Shown piece after piece: positions 8,373-16,908 of a DNA stretch of 64,000 nt (position 1 is the stretch's first letter; every line of letters starts with the position of its first letter). The stretch comes from Sphingobium baderi. Its GTDB lineage: Bacteria > Pseudomonadota > Alphaproteobacteria > Sphingomonadales > Sphingomonadaceae. The notes under the pieces are model-generated. The model worked only from the letters and a program-made list of their open reading frames with translations. It ran no database searches and was not told the DNA's origin. The translations under genes were made by a program, and so were the position numbers. The DNA is taken from the NCBI RefSeq assembly GCF_001456115.1, contig NZ_CP013264.1, positions 372,001 through 436,000 on the forward strand, read 5' to 3'.

Positions 8373-8947
8373 AATGGCACCGCCTTTCCGATCAGCGCGT
8401 CCTCATCGATCGGCCCGAAATAGCGACCATCGAACGAGTCCGGCGCATCCATCAGCAGGAGCACGCGCCCGCCCCGGAGCAATTCGCATCCGTTCCACCA
8501 GGGCAGCGGGCGGCCCTGCCGGTCGGCGGTGCGGCGATCCGAGACCTTCACGCCGTTGACGAAAATCTCGTAACCGAGCGCGCAGACATCATCGCCATCG
8601 CGCGCGGCGATCCGCTTCAGGAGCGGCACATTGGCGGGCAGATAATGGCGCGCGGCGGCAAGCGAGCGGACGCTTTCGGGCGTGTGCGCCAACACCATGT
8701 CGCCAGCGCGGAAACGGGCATAGGGATCAACCCGCCACAGCCCGATGGGGGCGCTCGCCGACGCATTCCAGATCAGGCGCGGGGCTGGCCGGATGGCGAA
8801 GTCGAGCGTCGTGGCAAGCCCGATCAGGGCCAAGCCGATGCTGCTTGCGATCAGGACCGGTCGGCGGCGCGCCCGAAGCTGGCGGGCGAGTGGCGGATGC
8901 CATTCGAGCAGCGGTGCGGGCGTGGGTTTCGGGAGCCGTTTACGCAT
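8360..8947 (-). CDS. traF: TraF-like S26 signal peptidase
   Basis: 195 aa from the ATG at 8947; the upstream extension of this frame is a shadow of the preceding HTH gene. A single N-terminal membrane helix (about 31-50) is followed by the peptidase S26 boxes: Ser nucleophile in SASAPIGLWRV (S65) and the Lys general base in PLLKRIAARDG (K111), then FDGRYFGPID. Known: TraF of IncP-type systems processes and cyclises the conjugative pilin. It overlaps both neighbours by a few bases (HTH gene upstream, transglycosylase downstream). Confidence 0.9.
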   Translation of the reverse strand: MRKRLPKPTPAPLLEWHPPLARQLRARRRPVLIASSIGLALIGLATTLDFAIRPAPRLIWNASASAPIGLWRVDPYARFRAGDMVLAHTPESVRSLAAARHYLPANVPLLKRIAARDGDDVCALGYEIFVNGVKVSDRRTADRQGRPLPWWNGCELLRGGRVLLLMDAPDSFDGRYFGPIDEDALIGKAVPLWLR

Positions 8948-9185
8948 CGCGGCCTCCCGTCGCCGGGGGTATTTGGCCGTTGGTGCGCGACCACTCGTCG
9001 AGGTCGTCGATATGGTAGCGGATGAAACGGCCATGGCGGCGGAAGCGCGGGCCGAGCCCTTTCCACCGCATCTGTTCGAGCGTCCGCCAGTTGAGGCCGA
9101 TATAGAAGGCGGCCTGTGCGGTGTTGAGGAACGGGCTGCCCTTTCGCGCCCGCGCAGCGCGGGCGTTCGGATCGTCGTCGTCCAT
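8940..9185 (-). CDS. AlpA/excisionase-like helix-turn-helix protein
   Basis: 81 aa from the ATG at 9185 (AAAGGAG eight bases upstream). An acidic start (MDDDDPN) leads into a winged-helix DNA-binding domain, FLNTAQAAFYIGLNWRTLEQ, followed by the wing FRRHGRFIRYHIDDLDEW, as in MerR-like excisionases and helix_turn_helix_17 proteins. It is the first gene of the run HTH-traF-SLT, with an 8-base overlap to traF. The likely role is regulation of the transfer operon, or excision; the sequence does not tell which. Confidence 0.8.
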   Translation of the reverse strand: MDDDDPNARAARARKGSPFLNTAQAAFYIGLNWRTLEQMRWKGLGPRFRRHGRFIRYHIDDLDEWSRTNGQIPPATGGRDA

Positions 9186-9329
9186 GTCTGATGCTCCTTT
9201 TTCGGGCATGGAAGCGACGGGTTCATCGCCTCGGATGCCGGAGAGCATTTGGACGCGCCGGGGTGCGCTCGGGCAGGCCCGGTTCAGCCAACCCCCGGAT
9301 TCGGGCGATCCAGGAATTGGATACGCAAA

Positions 9330-9357
9330 GCCCCCGCGCTGGAGAGGACGCGGGGGC
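9330..9357 (-). terminator. Rho-independent terminator of the DUF736 gene
   Basis: Perfect 9-bp stem (GCCCCCGCG, 9330-9338, with CGCGGGGGC, 9349-9357). On the minus strand it is followed by CTTTGC. It lies 12 bases after the DUF736 stop. Confidence 0.75.
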
Positions 9358-9368
9358 CTGCGAGCCGG

Positions 9369-9701
9369 TCAGGCGGCTTCGTTGACGATCACGGCAAGCA
9401 CGTCGTCATCGTCCTGTCCGGCAGCGCGGCCGAGATTGGCGTAGATCGGCCACTGCGCGATCTGCGGGTGGAAGATGCGCAGCGAGATATAGGGCTTTCC
9501 GGTCTCGCGACTGACCTTGATCCAGCCAGCGCCGAGTTCGTTCGCACCGCTGTAGATGCGGAAATCGGGCTGGCGTTCGCTCGCCTTGGCGGGGTTGGGA
9601 ACGATCTCGATGCCGACCGGATTGCGGCGGCCGAGGAGCGCGATGCTCCCGCGCATTTCGTTGGTTTCAGGGTTGCGCGAGACGATACCGAGAGTGGACA
9701 T
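9369..9701 (-). CDS. DUF736 family protein
   Basis: 110 aa from the ATG at 9701 (AAAGGAG eight bases upstream). The sequence MSTLGIVSRNPETNEMRGSI, a central DFRIYSGANELGAGW and the end DDDVLAVIVNEAA are typical of DUF736, a small beta-rich family common on conjugative plasmids and ICEs of alphaproteobacteria. Function is unknown. It stands alone between its own terminator and a long gene-free stretch. Confidence 0.88.
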   Translation of the reverse strand: MSTLGIVSRNPETNEMRGSIALLGRRNPVGIEIVPNPAKASERQPDFRIYSGANELGAGWIKVSRETGKPYISLRIFHPQIAQWPIYANLGRAAGQDDDDVLAVIVNEAA

Positions 9702-10234
9702 GACATAAGCTCCTTTGCTGTCCGCCGGAGCCGATCCCCGGCGATGCATGGACCGCGATGGGCTGGCTGGGACGCACGCACCCGAGAGGGCCGGAGCGTA
9801 AGCGAAGGACCGGGTGCGCGGATTATTTTGGAGCGTAGCGGCCGCGAGGAGCCGGAAGCGCAGCGACGGCGGGGAAAATAGTTCGTGCTCCCGGTTGCGG
9901 GCGTCCAGGACCGCCCATAGGTCCGACATGCAGCCGGGATCGCGCCCGGTGTGAGAGGCGAAACGGGGCTGGTTTTCTGCCCAAGAACGCTCTTTCGCTT
10001 CCCCGAAGCCTGTCGACATATGAGCGCAGGATCGCCGATCCGCACTCCGTAGACATGGGCAATTGCGCCTGTCACTTGCGCTCGCTCACCATGCTGATAG
10101 CATCGGCGGCGGTCGATCCGACCGGACCTGTCGCCGGGTCAAAACGGACCGGAAATACCCATCGACGCGCACCGATCCCTTTCGGGCCGTCACGTAATCG
10201 GCGACTGACGGCTAGCTATGAAAGGAACGGTCGC
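9702..10234. other. Gene-free GC-rich stretch
   Basis: Separates the leftward DUF736 gene from a rightward hypothetical gene. It has GC-rich imperfect repeats of the GGAGCG(T)AGCG kind (about 9795-9870), open frames without ribosome sites, and probably the promoters of both divergent genes. I see no RNA gene or origin that I can name. Confidence 0.4.
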
Positions 10235-10876
10235 ATGGCCGCGATTCTGCTGACGCCTGCCAATCTTCATCACCTCAAAAGCTGCCTGCGCGTGGCGCTC
10301 CCGTACGTCAAATCCAGCTACATAAGCGAGGGGCTGGCCGCTGCGCTCGGCTATCGCACCCACGCCGCGCTGCTGGCCGATATGAAGGCCTCGCCCGAAA
10401 AATATCCGCCGCTCGGGCGGGCTAGCGATGTGAAACTGGCCGAGCGGCTAAGTGATTTTAAAGTAACCGATTGTGTGGCGAGCGTGGAAGGCGTGGCCCG
10501 TGATGCCGTCCCCGACCCGATCTGGTGTGTCGCTAAAAGAGCGGATCGGGAGGCGAACAGCCGGTGGCACCAGCAATGTCGAAGGCGAGGATTTCCGCTC
10601 ATCTTCGTCTATGTGACGGGGAAGTCGGCCCAGCTCGATTGGGATTACATTACGCTTGATCCGAAGAGGGAAGCACATCTCCACGATGAAGCAGGACTGG
10701 CATTGGAAGATCGGATGATCGCCAGTTTCCAGAAGAGAGCGGCCAACGATTTAGGTAATCCATCTTTCCGGGGAACGTCCTGCGTTGGGAGGATTGTGAG
10801 ACTCGCTCCGGCGACCGCCCGCGCTCTGGCCGATGATTTTTTCGAGATGCTGTATACGCCGGTGCGCGCGGCATAG
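10235..10876 (+). CDS. Hypothetical protein of the mobile-element backbone
   Basis: 213 aa. The ATG at 10235 has AAAGGA eight bases upstream, while the frame's earlier ATG at 10055 has none. The protein starts MAAILLTPANLHHLKSCLRV, with a predicted helical N-terminal half containing AAALGYRTHAALLADM, then a mixed region WHQQCRRRGFPLIFVYVTGK and a basic C-terminus. I recognise no domain. It is the only rightward gene in this part of the backbone and shares a bidirectional terminator with the ParB-like gene. Confidence 0.65.
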   Translation: MAAILLTPANLHHLKSCLRVALPYVKSSYISEGLAAALGYRTHAALLADMKASPEKYPPLGRASDVKLAERLSDFKVTDCVASVEGVARDAVPDPIWCVAKRADREANSRWHQQCRRRGFPLIFVYVTGKSAQLDWDYITLDPKREAHLHDEAGLALEDRMIASFQKRAANDLGNPSFRGTSCVGRIVRLAPATARALADDFFEMLYTPVRAA

Positions 10877-10915
10877 CCGCGTGTACCGGCGCGATTTTTC
10901 AGGCCAGACATGATG

Positions 10916-10941
10916 AAAGGGACGGCGGTTGCCGTCCCTTT
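10916..10941. terminator. Bidirectional terminator
   Basis: Perfect 11-bp stem AAAGGGACGGC/GCCGTCCCTTT (10916-10926, 10931-10941) with a GGTT loop; A and T runs sit at the stem ends. It serves the convergent genes ending at 10876 and 10948. Confidence 0.85.
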
Positions 10942-10947
10942 CTTAAT

Positions 10948-12753
10948 TCACTCTGCTGCGACGGCGTAGGGATCGACTGGCCCGATCTCGACGGGAAGCG
11001 GCGCGGGCAGCCCCTTGATATGCGGCTCGACCTGCTTCCACTTGGCGAGCGAAGCGAAAGGCCGGGCAGTATAGCTGGCGGCGGGGAAACGCAGCCAGCG
11101 GGGAACCCAGCCCTCGACCTTCCTGCGGTCATTGCTGCCGGTCAGGCAGTCGCGGACAATGGCTTTCTGCGTCTTCACCTTCTCCGCGATATTGCCGTCC
11201 GCAACCTTTTTGCCCGCCACTTCGCGTAGCATGGCATTCGCCATCTGCCGGTCACGGACAAGATCGAACAGCGCATCGTCGGGAGTCCATAGCGCGCCCA
11301 TATCGACCTTGAGATAGCTGCCCACGGCCTCGACCACGGCGCTGCCTGCTTCCATCGTCTCGCCCATGACCACGGCAAGAATGGCGAGCACATCGCCGTC
11401 GCCAAGGGCGAGCAGCCGGGCGAAGATCGCGGCGGTTCCTTCGCTCCTGCCATTCCCGCCCGTGACGGTCGGTTCGTCGTGTGAGAAGTCCAGCAGCGCC
11501 AGAGCCGCGCGGCGTCTGGCATCGAATAAAGCTTCCGCCGTGCTGGTTTCAACGCTCTCGGCGGTCGCCTCATTGCGGCAATAGGACTTCTCGGTCTTTA
11601 TGGTCCAGAGCGGCGATCCGGTGATGGCATGGGCGACCATCAGGCGCAGCGCCGCGCCGGGATGATCGGTCAGCACGGCGCGGGCGGCGGCATGGCGGTG
11701 GAGGTCGATATAGGTCTGCAAGCTGCTCGTCGTCTCGCTGCGCTGGTCGCGCGCTGCCTGTTTGTCGGCCTCGGTCTGACCCGATCTGGCTTCCTGCGCG
11801 CGGGCCTTCTTCGCCTCTTTGCCCGACAAGTAGCCCTCGTGGATTTCGACTTCGCCGCCATGGGTGATGCTGATGAACACCTTGCCGCCCTTGGTCTTGG
11901 GCGTCCGTTCATATTCCCACGCATGGAAATAGCGCCCCGGTTCCATGATTTCGACATCGGCCCAGTCATCGGAGAGAAGCTCGTCGCGCCTGACGGCGAT
12001 GGCTTCATTCTGTGCGCGCCAGAACTGATCGGCATCGGCGAAAATGCCGTCCTCGCCGAACAGGTCCGCGACGATCTTGCTCTTATATCCGTCGAGCGGA
12101 AAGATCGCGTGTCTGGTGGAAATGGATGCGCCGCCGAACAGCCATGATTTGAGTTGCTGGCCGGTGGGGACATATTCGTCCGGGCTGTCGAACAGGGCTA
12201 GCCATTCCTTCTGCTGCGCCTTGGTCGCAAGGGTCAGATGGCGGACGCTCGCAACATTGATCTCGCCATCACGATAGAGGTTGCGGATACGGGGCAGCAG
12301 ATTGCCGAGCGCAAGGATGCGGCGGACGTAGAGGTCGGTGAGGCCGAAGGTCTGCCCGATCTGTTCGGGCGTCCGGCCTTCCTTCTGCACGAGGCGGGTG
12401 AAGGTGTCCCATTGGGTGACTTCGTCGGGATCGAGCCTGCCGATATTTTCGATCAGCGAGGCTTCCAGCGCGGCGGCATCGTCGCCCGGCTCCATGATCG
12501 CGCATGGCAAGGCGTCCGCTTCGCCGTTTTCCTGCGCGGCGAGACTGGCGGCATGGAACCGGCGCGCGCCTGCGATGATGCCGAACATATCAGGCTTGCC
12601 CTCGTCCTCGCCGGGACGCACGATCAGCGGTACGATGACGCCGCGCGCCTTCACGGTGGGGAGAATGTCGGAAACGTCCGGAGCCTTGTCGGCATGGCGC
12701 ATATTGGTCTTGCTGACGAACAGCTTGCCAAGTTCGATATTTGCGAGTTGCAT
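10948..12753 (-). CDS. ParB/RepB/Spo0J-like partition protein
   Basis: 601 aa, with AAGGAG upstream of the ATG. The N-terminal ParB nuclease-like domain (about residues 1-110) begins ANIELGKLFVSKTNMRHADK and has the IIAGARRFHAASLA box and the LEASLIENIGRLDPDEVTQW box; an HTH follows (EQIGQTFGLTDLYVRRILAL, about 145-165). The remaining 400 residues are long and charged. Known: such long ParB-like proteins are standard on alphaproteobacterial plasmids and ICEs, where they act in partition or regulation. No ParA partner lies next to it in this window. Confidence 0.88.
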   Translation of the reverse strand: MQLANIELGKLFVSKTNMRHADKAPDVSDILPTVKARGVIVPLIVRPGEDEGKPDMFGIIAGARRFHAASLAAQENGEADALPCAIMEPGDDAAALEASLIENIGRLDPDEVTQWDTFTRLVQKEGRTPEQIGQTFGLTDLYVRRILALGNLLPRIRNLYRDGEINVASVRHLTLATKAQQKEWLALFDSPDEYVPTGQQLKSWLFGGASISTRHAIFPLDGYKSKIVADLFGEDGIFADADQFWRAQNEAIAVRRDELLSDDWADVEIMEPGRYFHAWEYERTPKTKGGKVFISITHGGEVEIHEGYLSGKEAKKARAQEARSGQTEADKQAARDQRSETTSSLQTYIDLHRHAAARAVLTDHPGAALRLMVAHAITGSPLWTIKTEKSYCRNEATAESVETSTAEALFDARRRAALALLDFSHDEPTVTGGNGRSEGTAAIFARLLALGDGDVLAILAVVMGETMEAGSAVVEAVGSYLKVDMGALWTPDDALFDLVRDRQMANAMLREVAGKKVADGNIAEKVKTQKAIVRDCLTGSNDRRKVEGWVPRWLRFPAASYTARPFASLAKWKQVEPHIKGLPAPLPVEIGPVDPYAVAAE

Positions 12754-12851
12754 GGGTCTTCACTCCTTCTTGGGGTGGACCGGCTCCGTTCACTGTTATG
12801 GGAATTGCGGCGGACGGAGCCGGACAAACGCGGAGAAGAGTCCGCGCGGGC

Positions 12852-13259
12852 TCATCCGTCCGGGTCGGGCGGAATCTCGGTGTTTCGGTTCAATTCACGC
12901 GCGCGCGCCGCCGTCGCCGGTAGCCGCTCGTCCTCAGTGACGCGGCTTACGATACGCGCGGCATCGGCATAGACGGTGAGGCCGAAGCGGGCGCGAAAAT
13001 ACAGGTCACGCTCGATCCGCAGGCCATAGGGAAGCCGGACCGATACGATTTCGGTGAGGCTGAAGGTGCCCATTTCCGGGCATCCGAAACCAAGGTCGGC
13101 CAGCCCGAACAGAGTGTCGCCGTCCTCATAGAGTTCCGATGCAAGCCATGTCGCCGCGCCGATGGGATTGAACAGCTTCAAGAGCGGCGCATGGTCGGGA
13201 CCACATTCGGCCCCGTTCGCCAGCAGCTTCGCGCGGATGTCGGGAGGAAGCAGGATCAT
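12852..13259 (-). CDS. DUF2958 family protein
   Basis: 135 aa, with blocks MILLPPDIRAKLLANG, then HAPLLKLFNPIGAATWLASE and LFGLADLGFGCPEMGTFSL, which are characteristic of DUF2958, a plasmid/ICE family usually encoded beside ardC. Function is unknown. Its ATG overlaps the ardC stop (ATGA, 13256-13259), so it was translationally coupled to ardC and may be poorly translated now that ardC is interrupted. Confidence 0.87.
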   Translation of the reverse strand: MILLPPDIRAKLLANGAECGPDHAPLLKLFNPIGAATWLASELYEDGDTLFGLADLGFGCPEMGTFSLTEIVSVRLPYGLRIERDLYFRARFGLTVYADAARIVSRVTEDERLPATAARARELNRNTEIPPDPDG

Positions 13260-13541
13260 GCCGCCTGCCTCCCGTTTTGGTCTTCGCCATAAGCGAGGAT
13301 ATAATCTGCGGCCTTGCTGGCCTGGCCCGCTGCACGGAAGATCGCGCGGTTATCCTCGCGCATGACTTCGAGCCATGAGCCGACATAATCGGAATGGCGA
13401 ACGGTCGGCGCGATGCCCAAGGCCGCGCAGATGAACGCGGCTGAAATCTCGGCGCATAATTCTTCGCGGGCATAGGGTTTGGACCCGAAGCGGCCGGTCT
13501 GGTCGCGGTCCAGCCGGGCGCGGTGGCCAGTCCAGTGGGTC
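13256..13541 (-). pseudogene. ardC: ardC 3' fragment (antirestriction protein, C-terminal zincin part)
   Basis: In frame this reads HWTGHRARLDRDQTGRFGSK, then YAREELCAEISAAFICAALG, and SWLEVMREDNRAIFRAAGQA to the stop. These are the C-terminal half of the ArdC metallopeptidase domain, including the downstream acidic zinc ligand region (EELCAE). It continues directly from the HELSH motif encoded at about 16.9 kb. The two halves are separated by the RIT element, so the gene is disrupted. Confidence 0.88.
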
Positions 13542-13561
13542 TTATGCCGATATCGGCATAA
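13542..13561. repeat. 20-bp palindrome at the left outer end of the RIT element
   Basis: TTATGCCGATATCGGCATAA is a perfect palindrome. It lies between the ardC 3' fragment and the left 30-bp inverted repeat. It shares the TTATGCC/GGCATAA core with the other terminal boxes and has no counterpart at the right end. Confidence 0.85.
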
Positions 13562-13565
13562 ATGT

Positions 13566-13595
13566 CATAATGCCGTGATCCGGATTATGCCGCAT
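13566..13595 (+). repeat. RIT left 30-bp inverted repeat
   Basis: The 30 bases from CATAATGCCG to TTATGCCGCAT are the exact reverse complement of 16879-16908. A matching inner 12-bp pair (TTCGGCATAATC, 13640-13651) lies 44 bases further in. Confidence 0.95.
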
Positions 13596-13684
13596 CTGGT
13601 CGGCAGCGCGCGGTTGGCAGTATGATCGCGCCAATCCCATTCGGCATAATCTTCGTCGCTCCAACAACATGGAGCACGACGATC

Positions 13685-14896
13685 ATGCCTGAATATTTGC
13701 AGACCAGCATCGAGCCTTATCTGGACTCGTTCGCCGAGAGTTTTGCGGCGGAGAACTACACGCCCGCCACGATCAATGCCTATCGATTGATCCTGCGGAA
13801 AGTGGGCCGCGTGATGGATGCTGAGGGTATCAGTCCTTCGGCGTTGACGCTCGATATGGCCGAGCAGGTGGGCCGCCAGGTGCCGCGCAAGCATGCGGGC
13901 ACGGCATGGCCGTATAAGTTGGCCCGTCGCTTCGCGCAGCATCTGCTCGATATCGGCGTGACGCAGCCGGTGCCGTTGACCGAGGTGCAGCAGGCGCGCG
14001 CGACACTGCTGGCGGACTTCGAGACCTATCTCGTCAAACAGCGCGGCCTCAGTCCGCGGAGCATCCCCCATACGATAGGCTTCGCGCGCCGCTTCCTCGA
14101 CTATCGCTTCGGCGAGACGATCATCGATCCGGGCAGCCTGCGTCCCGCTGACGTGATCGGCTTCATGGAGCATGTGCTGACCAGCGCCCGTCGCGACAAG
14201 ACGGTCGCCACCCATGTCCGTATCTTCCTTCAATATCTGTTCGGCTGCGGGGCCACGGCGACCAATCTGGCGCTGAGCGTGCCGAAGACGGCGAAGGTCT
14301 GGGGAGCGCGACTGCCGCGCCACCTGTCGCCGGAAGGCGTCGAGGCGGTGCTGGCTTGCGTGCGCGACAATCCCCGACATGGCGCGCGGGACTATGCGAT
14401 GCTGCTGCTCATGGCCCGGCTTGGCCTGCGCGCGGCCGAGGTCATCGCGATCCAGCTCGATGATATCGACTGGCGCTCGGGCGAGCTTACGGTGCGTGGC
14501 AAGGGCCAACTGCACGACCGCGTGCCGATCACCGTGGAGGTCGGCGACGCGCTGAGCCGCTATCTTCGCGAGGAGCGAGGACCGGCGGCTTGCCGCACGA
14601 TGTTCGTCACCCATCGCGCGCCTCATCGCCCGTTCAAGGATGGGCAGATCGTCAACGCCATCCTCAAGGATGCCCTCAAGGCGACCGGCCAGAAGCCGGC
14701 GACGCCCTATGTGGGATCGCACCTTCTGCGTCATAGCCTTGCCACCCAGCTCGTGAATACGGGCGCGTCGCTCGACGAGGTGGGCGACGTGCTGCGGCAC
14801 CGCTCCCGATCATCGACAATGATATATGCCCGGCTCGACATCGACGGACTGCGATCGGTCGCGCTGCCCTGGCCGGTGGCGGGAGGCGCGCAATGA
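13685..14896 (+). CDS. RIT tyrosine recombinase A
   Basis: 403 aa from the ATG at 13685 (GGAG about 10 bases upstream), which gives the natural N-terminus MPEYLQTSIEPYLDSF; an earlier in-frame ATG at 13622 lies inside the terminal repeat region. The N-terminal SAM-like core-binding domain (to about 190) is followed by the catalytic domain with Arg I in GLRAAEVIAI, the HxxR box SHLLRHSLATQL, LRHRS and the Tyr nucleophile in MIYARLDIDG. First of three recombinases thought to act together in moving the element. Confidence 0.9.
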   Translation: MPEYLQTSIEPYLDSFAESFAAENYTPATINAYRLILRKVGRVMDAEGISPSALTLDMAEQVGRQVPRKHAGTAWPYKLARRFAQHLLDIGVTQPVPLTEVQQARATLLADFETYLVKQRGLSPRSIPHTIGFARRFLDYRFGETIIDPGSLRPADVIGFMEHVLTSARRDKTVATHVRIFLQYLFGCGATATNLALSVPKTAKVWGARLPRHLSPEGVEAVLACVRDNPRHGARDYAMLLLMARLGLRAAEVIAIQLDDIDWRSGELTVRGKGQLHDRVPITVEVGDALSRYLREERGPAACRTMFVTHRAPHRPFKDGQIVNAILKDALKATGQKPATPYVGSHLLRHSLATQLVNTGASLDEVGDVLRHRSRSSTMIYARLDIDGLRSVALPWPVAGGAQ

Positions 14897-15834
14897 GCCT
14901 CGCCTCCCAGCTCGACCGCTATCTGAGCGTTCGCCGCAGCCTCGGCTACGACCTTGGCACCAGCGAGCGCATCTTGCGTCGCTTCACCCGGTTCGCCGAC
15001 CACGAGGGCGCCGCCCATATCGATACGGCGCTGTTCCTGCGCTGGCACGCCACGCTGGCCGAAGCCTGCCCATCGACGCGAGCGGCGAGGCTCAGCATCG
15101 TGCGGCTGTTCGCGCAGTGGCTGAGCAGCTTCGATCCGGGGCACGAACCGCCGCCGCGCGGCCTCTTGCCGGGAGGCTTCCAGCGGTCGCGCCCGCATAT
15201 CTACACCGATGCCGAGATCGGGTCGATCATCGCAGCGGCCGAGACGCTGCCATCGATCTACGGCCTGCGCGGGCTGACCTGCTCGACGTTGTTCGGGCTG
15301 ATCGCGGTCACGGGCCTGAGGATCAACGAGGCGCTCGGGCTTGATCGTGATGACCTCGATACCGATCATGGCGTGCTGCGCGTCCGGCAAGGCAAGCTCG
15401 GCAAAGAGCGGTTGTTGCCGCTCGATCCGAGCGTCGTCGCGACGTTGATCGACTATCTTGCCGAACGCGACCGGCTGCTCGGCCATCCGGCCAAGCCGCT
15501 GTTCGTCACAGACAAGGGGACGAGGCTCACTGACTGCGCGGCCCGCTACAACTTCGCGCGGGCTTGCCAGCAGATCGGGCTTCGGACTCCACAGCCATAC
15601 TGCAAGCATGGCCGGGGGCCGCGCATCCACGACCTTCGCCACACCTTCGCGGTGAAGACGATGATCGGTTGGTATCGCACAGGCAAAGACCCGGCGCGCG
15701 AGATGATCCGGCTGACGACCTATCTGGGCCATAGCGATCCCTCCAACACATACTGGTATCTGGAAGCGGTCCCGGAACTGCTCGATCTGGCGATGGCGCG
15801 AGCAACGGCCGATGGCCGGGAGGCAGTCCAATGA
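14893..15834 (+). CDS. RIT tyrosine recombinase B
   Basis: 313 aa, starting in the ATGA overlap with gene A. Catalytic motifs: Arg in VTGLRINEALGL, HDLRHTFAVKTM, LGHSDPSNTYWYLE with the Tyr nucleophile near the C-terminus. The core-binding domain is shorter than in A. The stop overlaps gene C by ATGA. The three proteins are divergent from each other, as in other RIT elements. Confidence 0.9.
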   Translation: MSLASQLDRYLSVRRSLGYDLGTSERILRRFTRFADHEGAAHIDTALFLRWHATLAEACPSTRAARLSIVRLFAQWLSSFDPGHEPPPRGLLPGGFQRSRPHIYTDAEIGSIIAAAETLPSIYGLRGLTCSTLFGLIAVTGLRINEALGLDRDDLDTDHGVLRVRQGKLGKERLLPLDPSVVATLIDYLAERDRLLGHPAKPLFVTDKGTRLTDCAARYNFARACQQIGLRTPQPYCKHGRGPRIHDLRHTFAVKTMIGWYRTGKDPAREMIRLTTYLGHSDPSNTYWYLEAVPELLDLAMARATADGREAVQ

Positions 15835-16823
15835 GCGCGGTTGCCTTGCCTGCGCTGATCCAGCGCTTCTTCACCGACCGGCTGTGCGTCCAGATGGAGG
15901 CGAGCCGTCATACGGTCGCAGGCTATCGCGACACGTTCCGGCTGTTGCTCCGGTATGCGAGCGCCCACCACGGCAAGCCGCCGGTCAGGCTCACGGTCGA
16001 GGATATCGACGCCGATCTGGTCGCCGACTTCCTCGTCCATACCGAGACGGCGCGTGGCAACAGCGCGCGCAGCCGCAACACCCGGCTCGCCGCGATCCGC
16101 TCGTTCTTCCGCTACGTGGCGATGAGCGATCCGACCTGGCTGCTGCACTGCCAGCGCATCCTCGCGATGCCCAACAAACGCTATGTGAAGCGCACGGTGA
16201 CGTTCCTCGACGCCGACGAGATCGCGGCGTTGCTGGCAGCGCCGGACCGCACGACATGGGCAGGGCGGCGCGATCATGCGCTGCTGCTGCTCGCGGTCCA
16301 GACGGGCCTTCGGGCATCCGAACTGGTTGGCCTCACGCGCGGGGATGTCGTGCTCGGAAGTGGCGCACACATCCGTTGCATGGGCAAGGGCCGGAAGGAG
16401 CGCGCCACACCGCTTCGTCGCGAGACTGCCAAGCTGCTGGCGGCGTGGATCGGCAACGACAAGGACGAGAGCAGACCGCTGTTCCCGTCGATCCGGGGCG
16501 AACGGCTGAGCCGCGACGCACTCGAACATCTGGTCCGCAAGCACTGCCTCACGGCATCGCGCGCGTGTCCGAGCATCGGCGCCAAGCGGGTCACGCCGCA
16601 TACGCTGCGCCACAGCACGGCGATGGACTTGCTTCACCACGGCGTCGATCCTGCGGTGATCGCGCTCTGGCTTGGTCACGAGAACGTCGAGACAACCCAG
16701 ATCTACATCCACGCCGACATGCGGATGAAGGAGAAGGCGCTCGCTCGCGTCGCGGCTCCGCCCACCCCGTCAGGCCGGTTCCGGCCCGACGATCAACTCC
16801 TCGCGTTCTTGGAAGGGCTCTGA
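15831..16823 (+). CDS. RIT tyrosine recombinase C
   Basis: 330 aa with the full set of motifs: QTGLRASELVGL, the HTLRHSTAMDLL box, WLGHENVETTQIYIHADM with the nucleophilic Tyr. It is the most XerD-like of the three. The stop at 16823 is immediately followed by the inner terminal repeat (GATTATGCCGAA, 16822-16833) and then 45 bases before the right 30-bp repeat. Confidence 0.9.
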   Translation: MSAVALPALIQRFFTDRLCVQMEASRHTVAGYRDTFRLLLRYASAHHGKPPVRLTVEDIDADLVADFLVHTETARGNSARSRNTRLAAIRSFFRYVAMSDPTWLLHCQRILAMPNKRYVKRTVTFLDADEIAALLAAPDRTTWAGRRDHALLLLAVQTGLRASELVGLTRGDVVLGSGAHIRCMGKGRKERATPLRRETAKLLAAWIGNDKDESRPLFPSIRGERLSRDALEHLVRKHCLTASRACPSIGAKRVTPHTLRHSTAMDLLHHGVDPAVIALWLGHENVETTQIYIHADMRMKEKALARVAAPPTPSGRFRPDDQLLAFLEGL

Positions 16824-16833
16824 TTATGCCGAA
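16822..16833 (+). repeat. RIT inner inverted repeat, right copy
   Basis: GATTATGCCGAA is the exact reverse complement of 13640-13651. It overlaps the last bases of the third recombinase gene. Confidence 0.8.
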
Positions 16834-16878
16834 CAGACGCATGGCCGATGCCCGGAAATCCAGCTTCCAGCGGAACCC

Positions 16879-16908
16879 ATGCGGCATAATCCGGATCACG
16901 GCATTATG
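16879..16908 (-). repeat. RIT right 30-bp inverted repeat
   Basis: Exact reverse complement of 13566-13595, abutting the ardC 5' fragment right after the codons for HELS. Confidence 0.95.

Larger units (their letters stand above)
13542..16908 (+). mobile_element. Recombinase-in-trio (RIT) element inserted in ardC
   Basis: Three tyrosine-recombinase genes in one direction overlap by ATGA at both joints (14893-14896, 15831-15834). They are flanked by a perfect 30-bp inverted repeat (13566-13595 and 16879-16908). A 20-bp palindrome lies outside the left repeat and a 12-bp inverted repeat lies inside both ends. The host gene ardC resumes on each side, which fixes the outer limits to within a few bases. 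Known: this gene order defines RIT elements. There are no passenger genes. Confidence 0.92.

Noticed and set aside
13565..14800. Open frame on the minus strand across the first RIT recombinase
   Set aside because: Arginine- and histidine-rich shadow without a start signal; the plus strand has all tyrosine-recombinase motifs.
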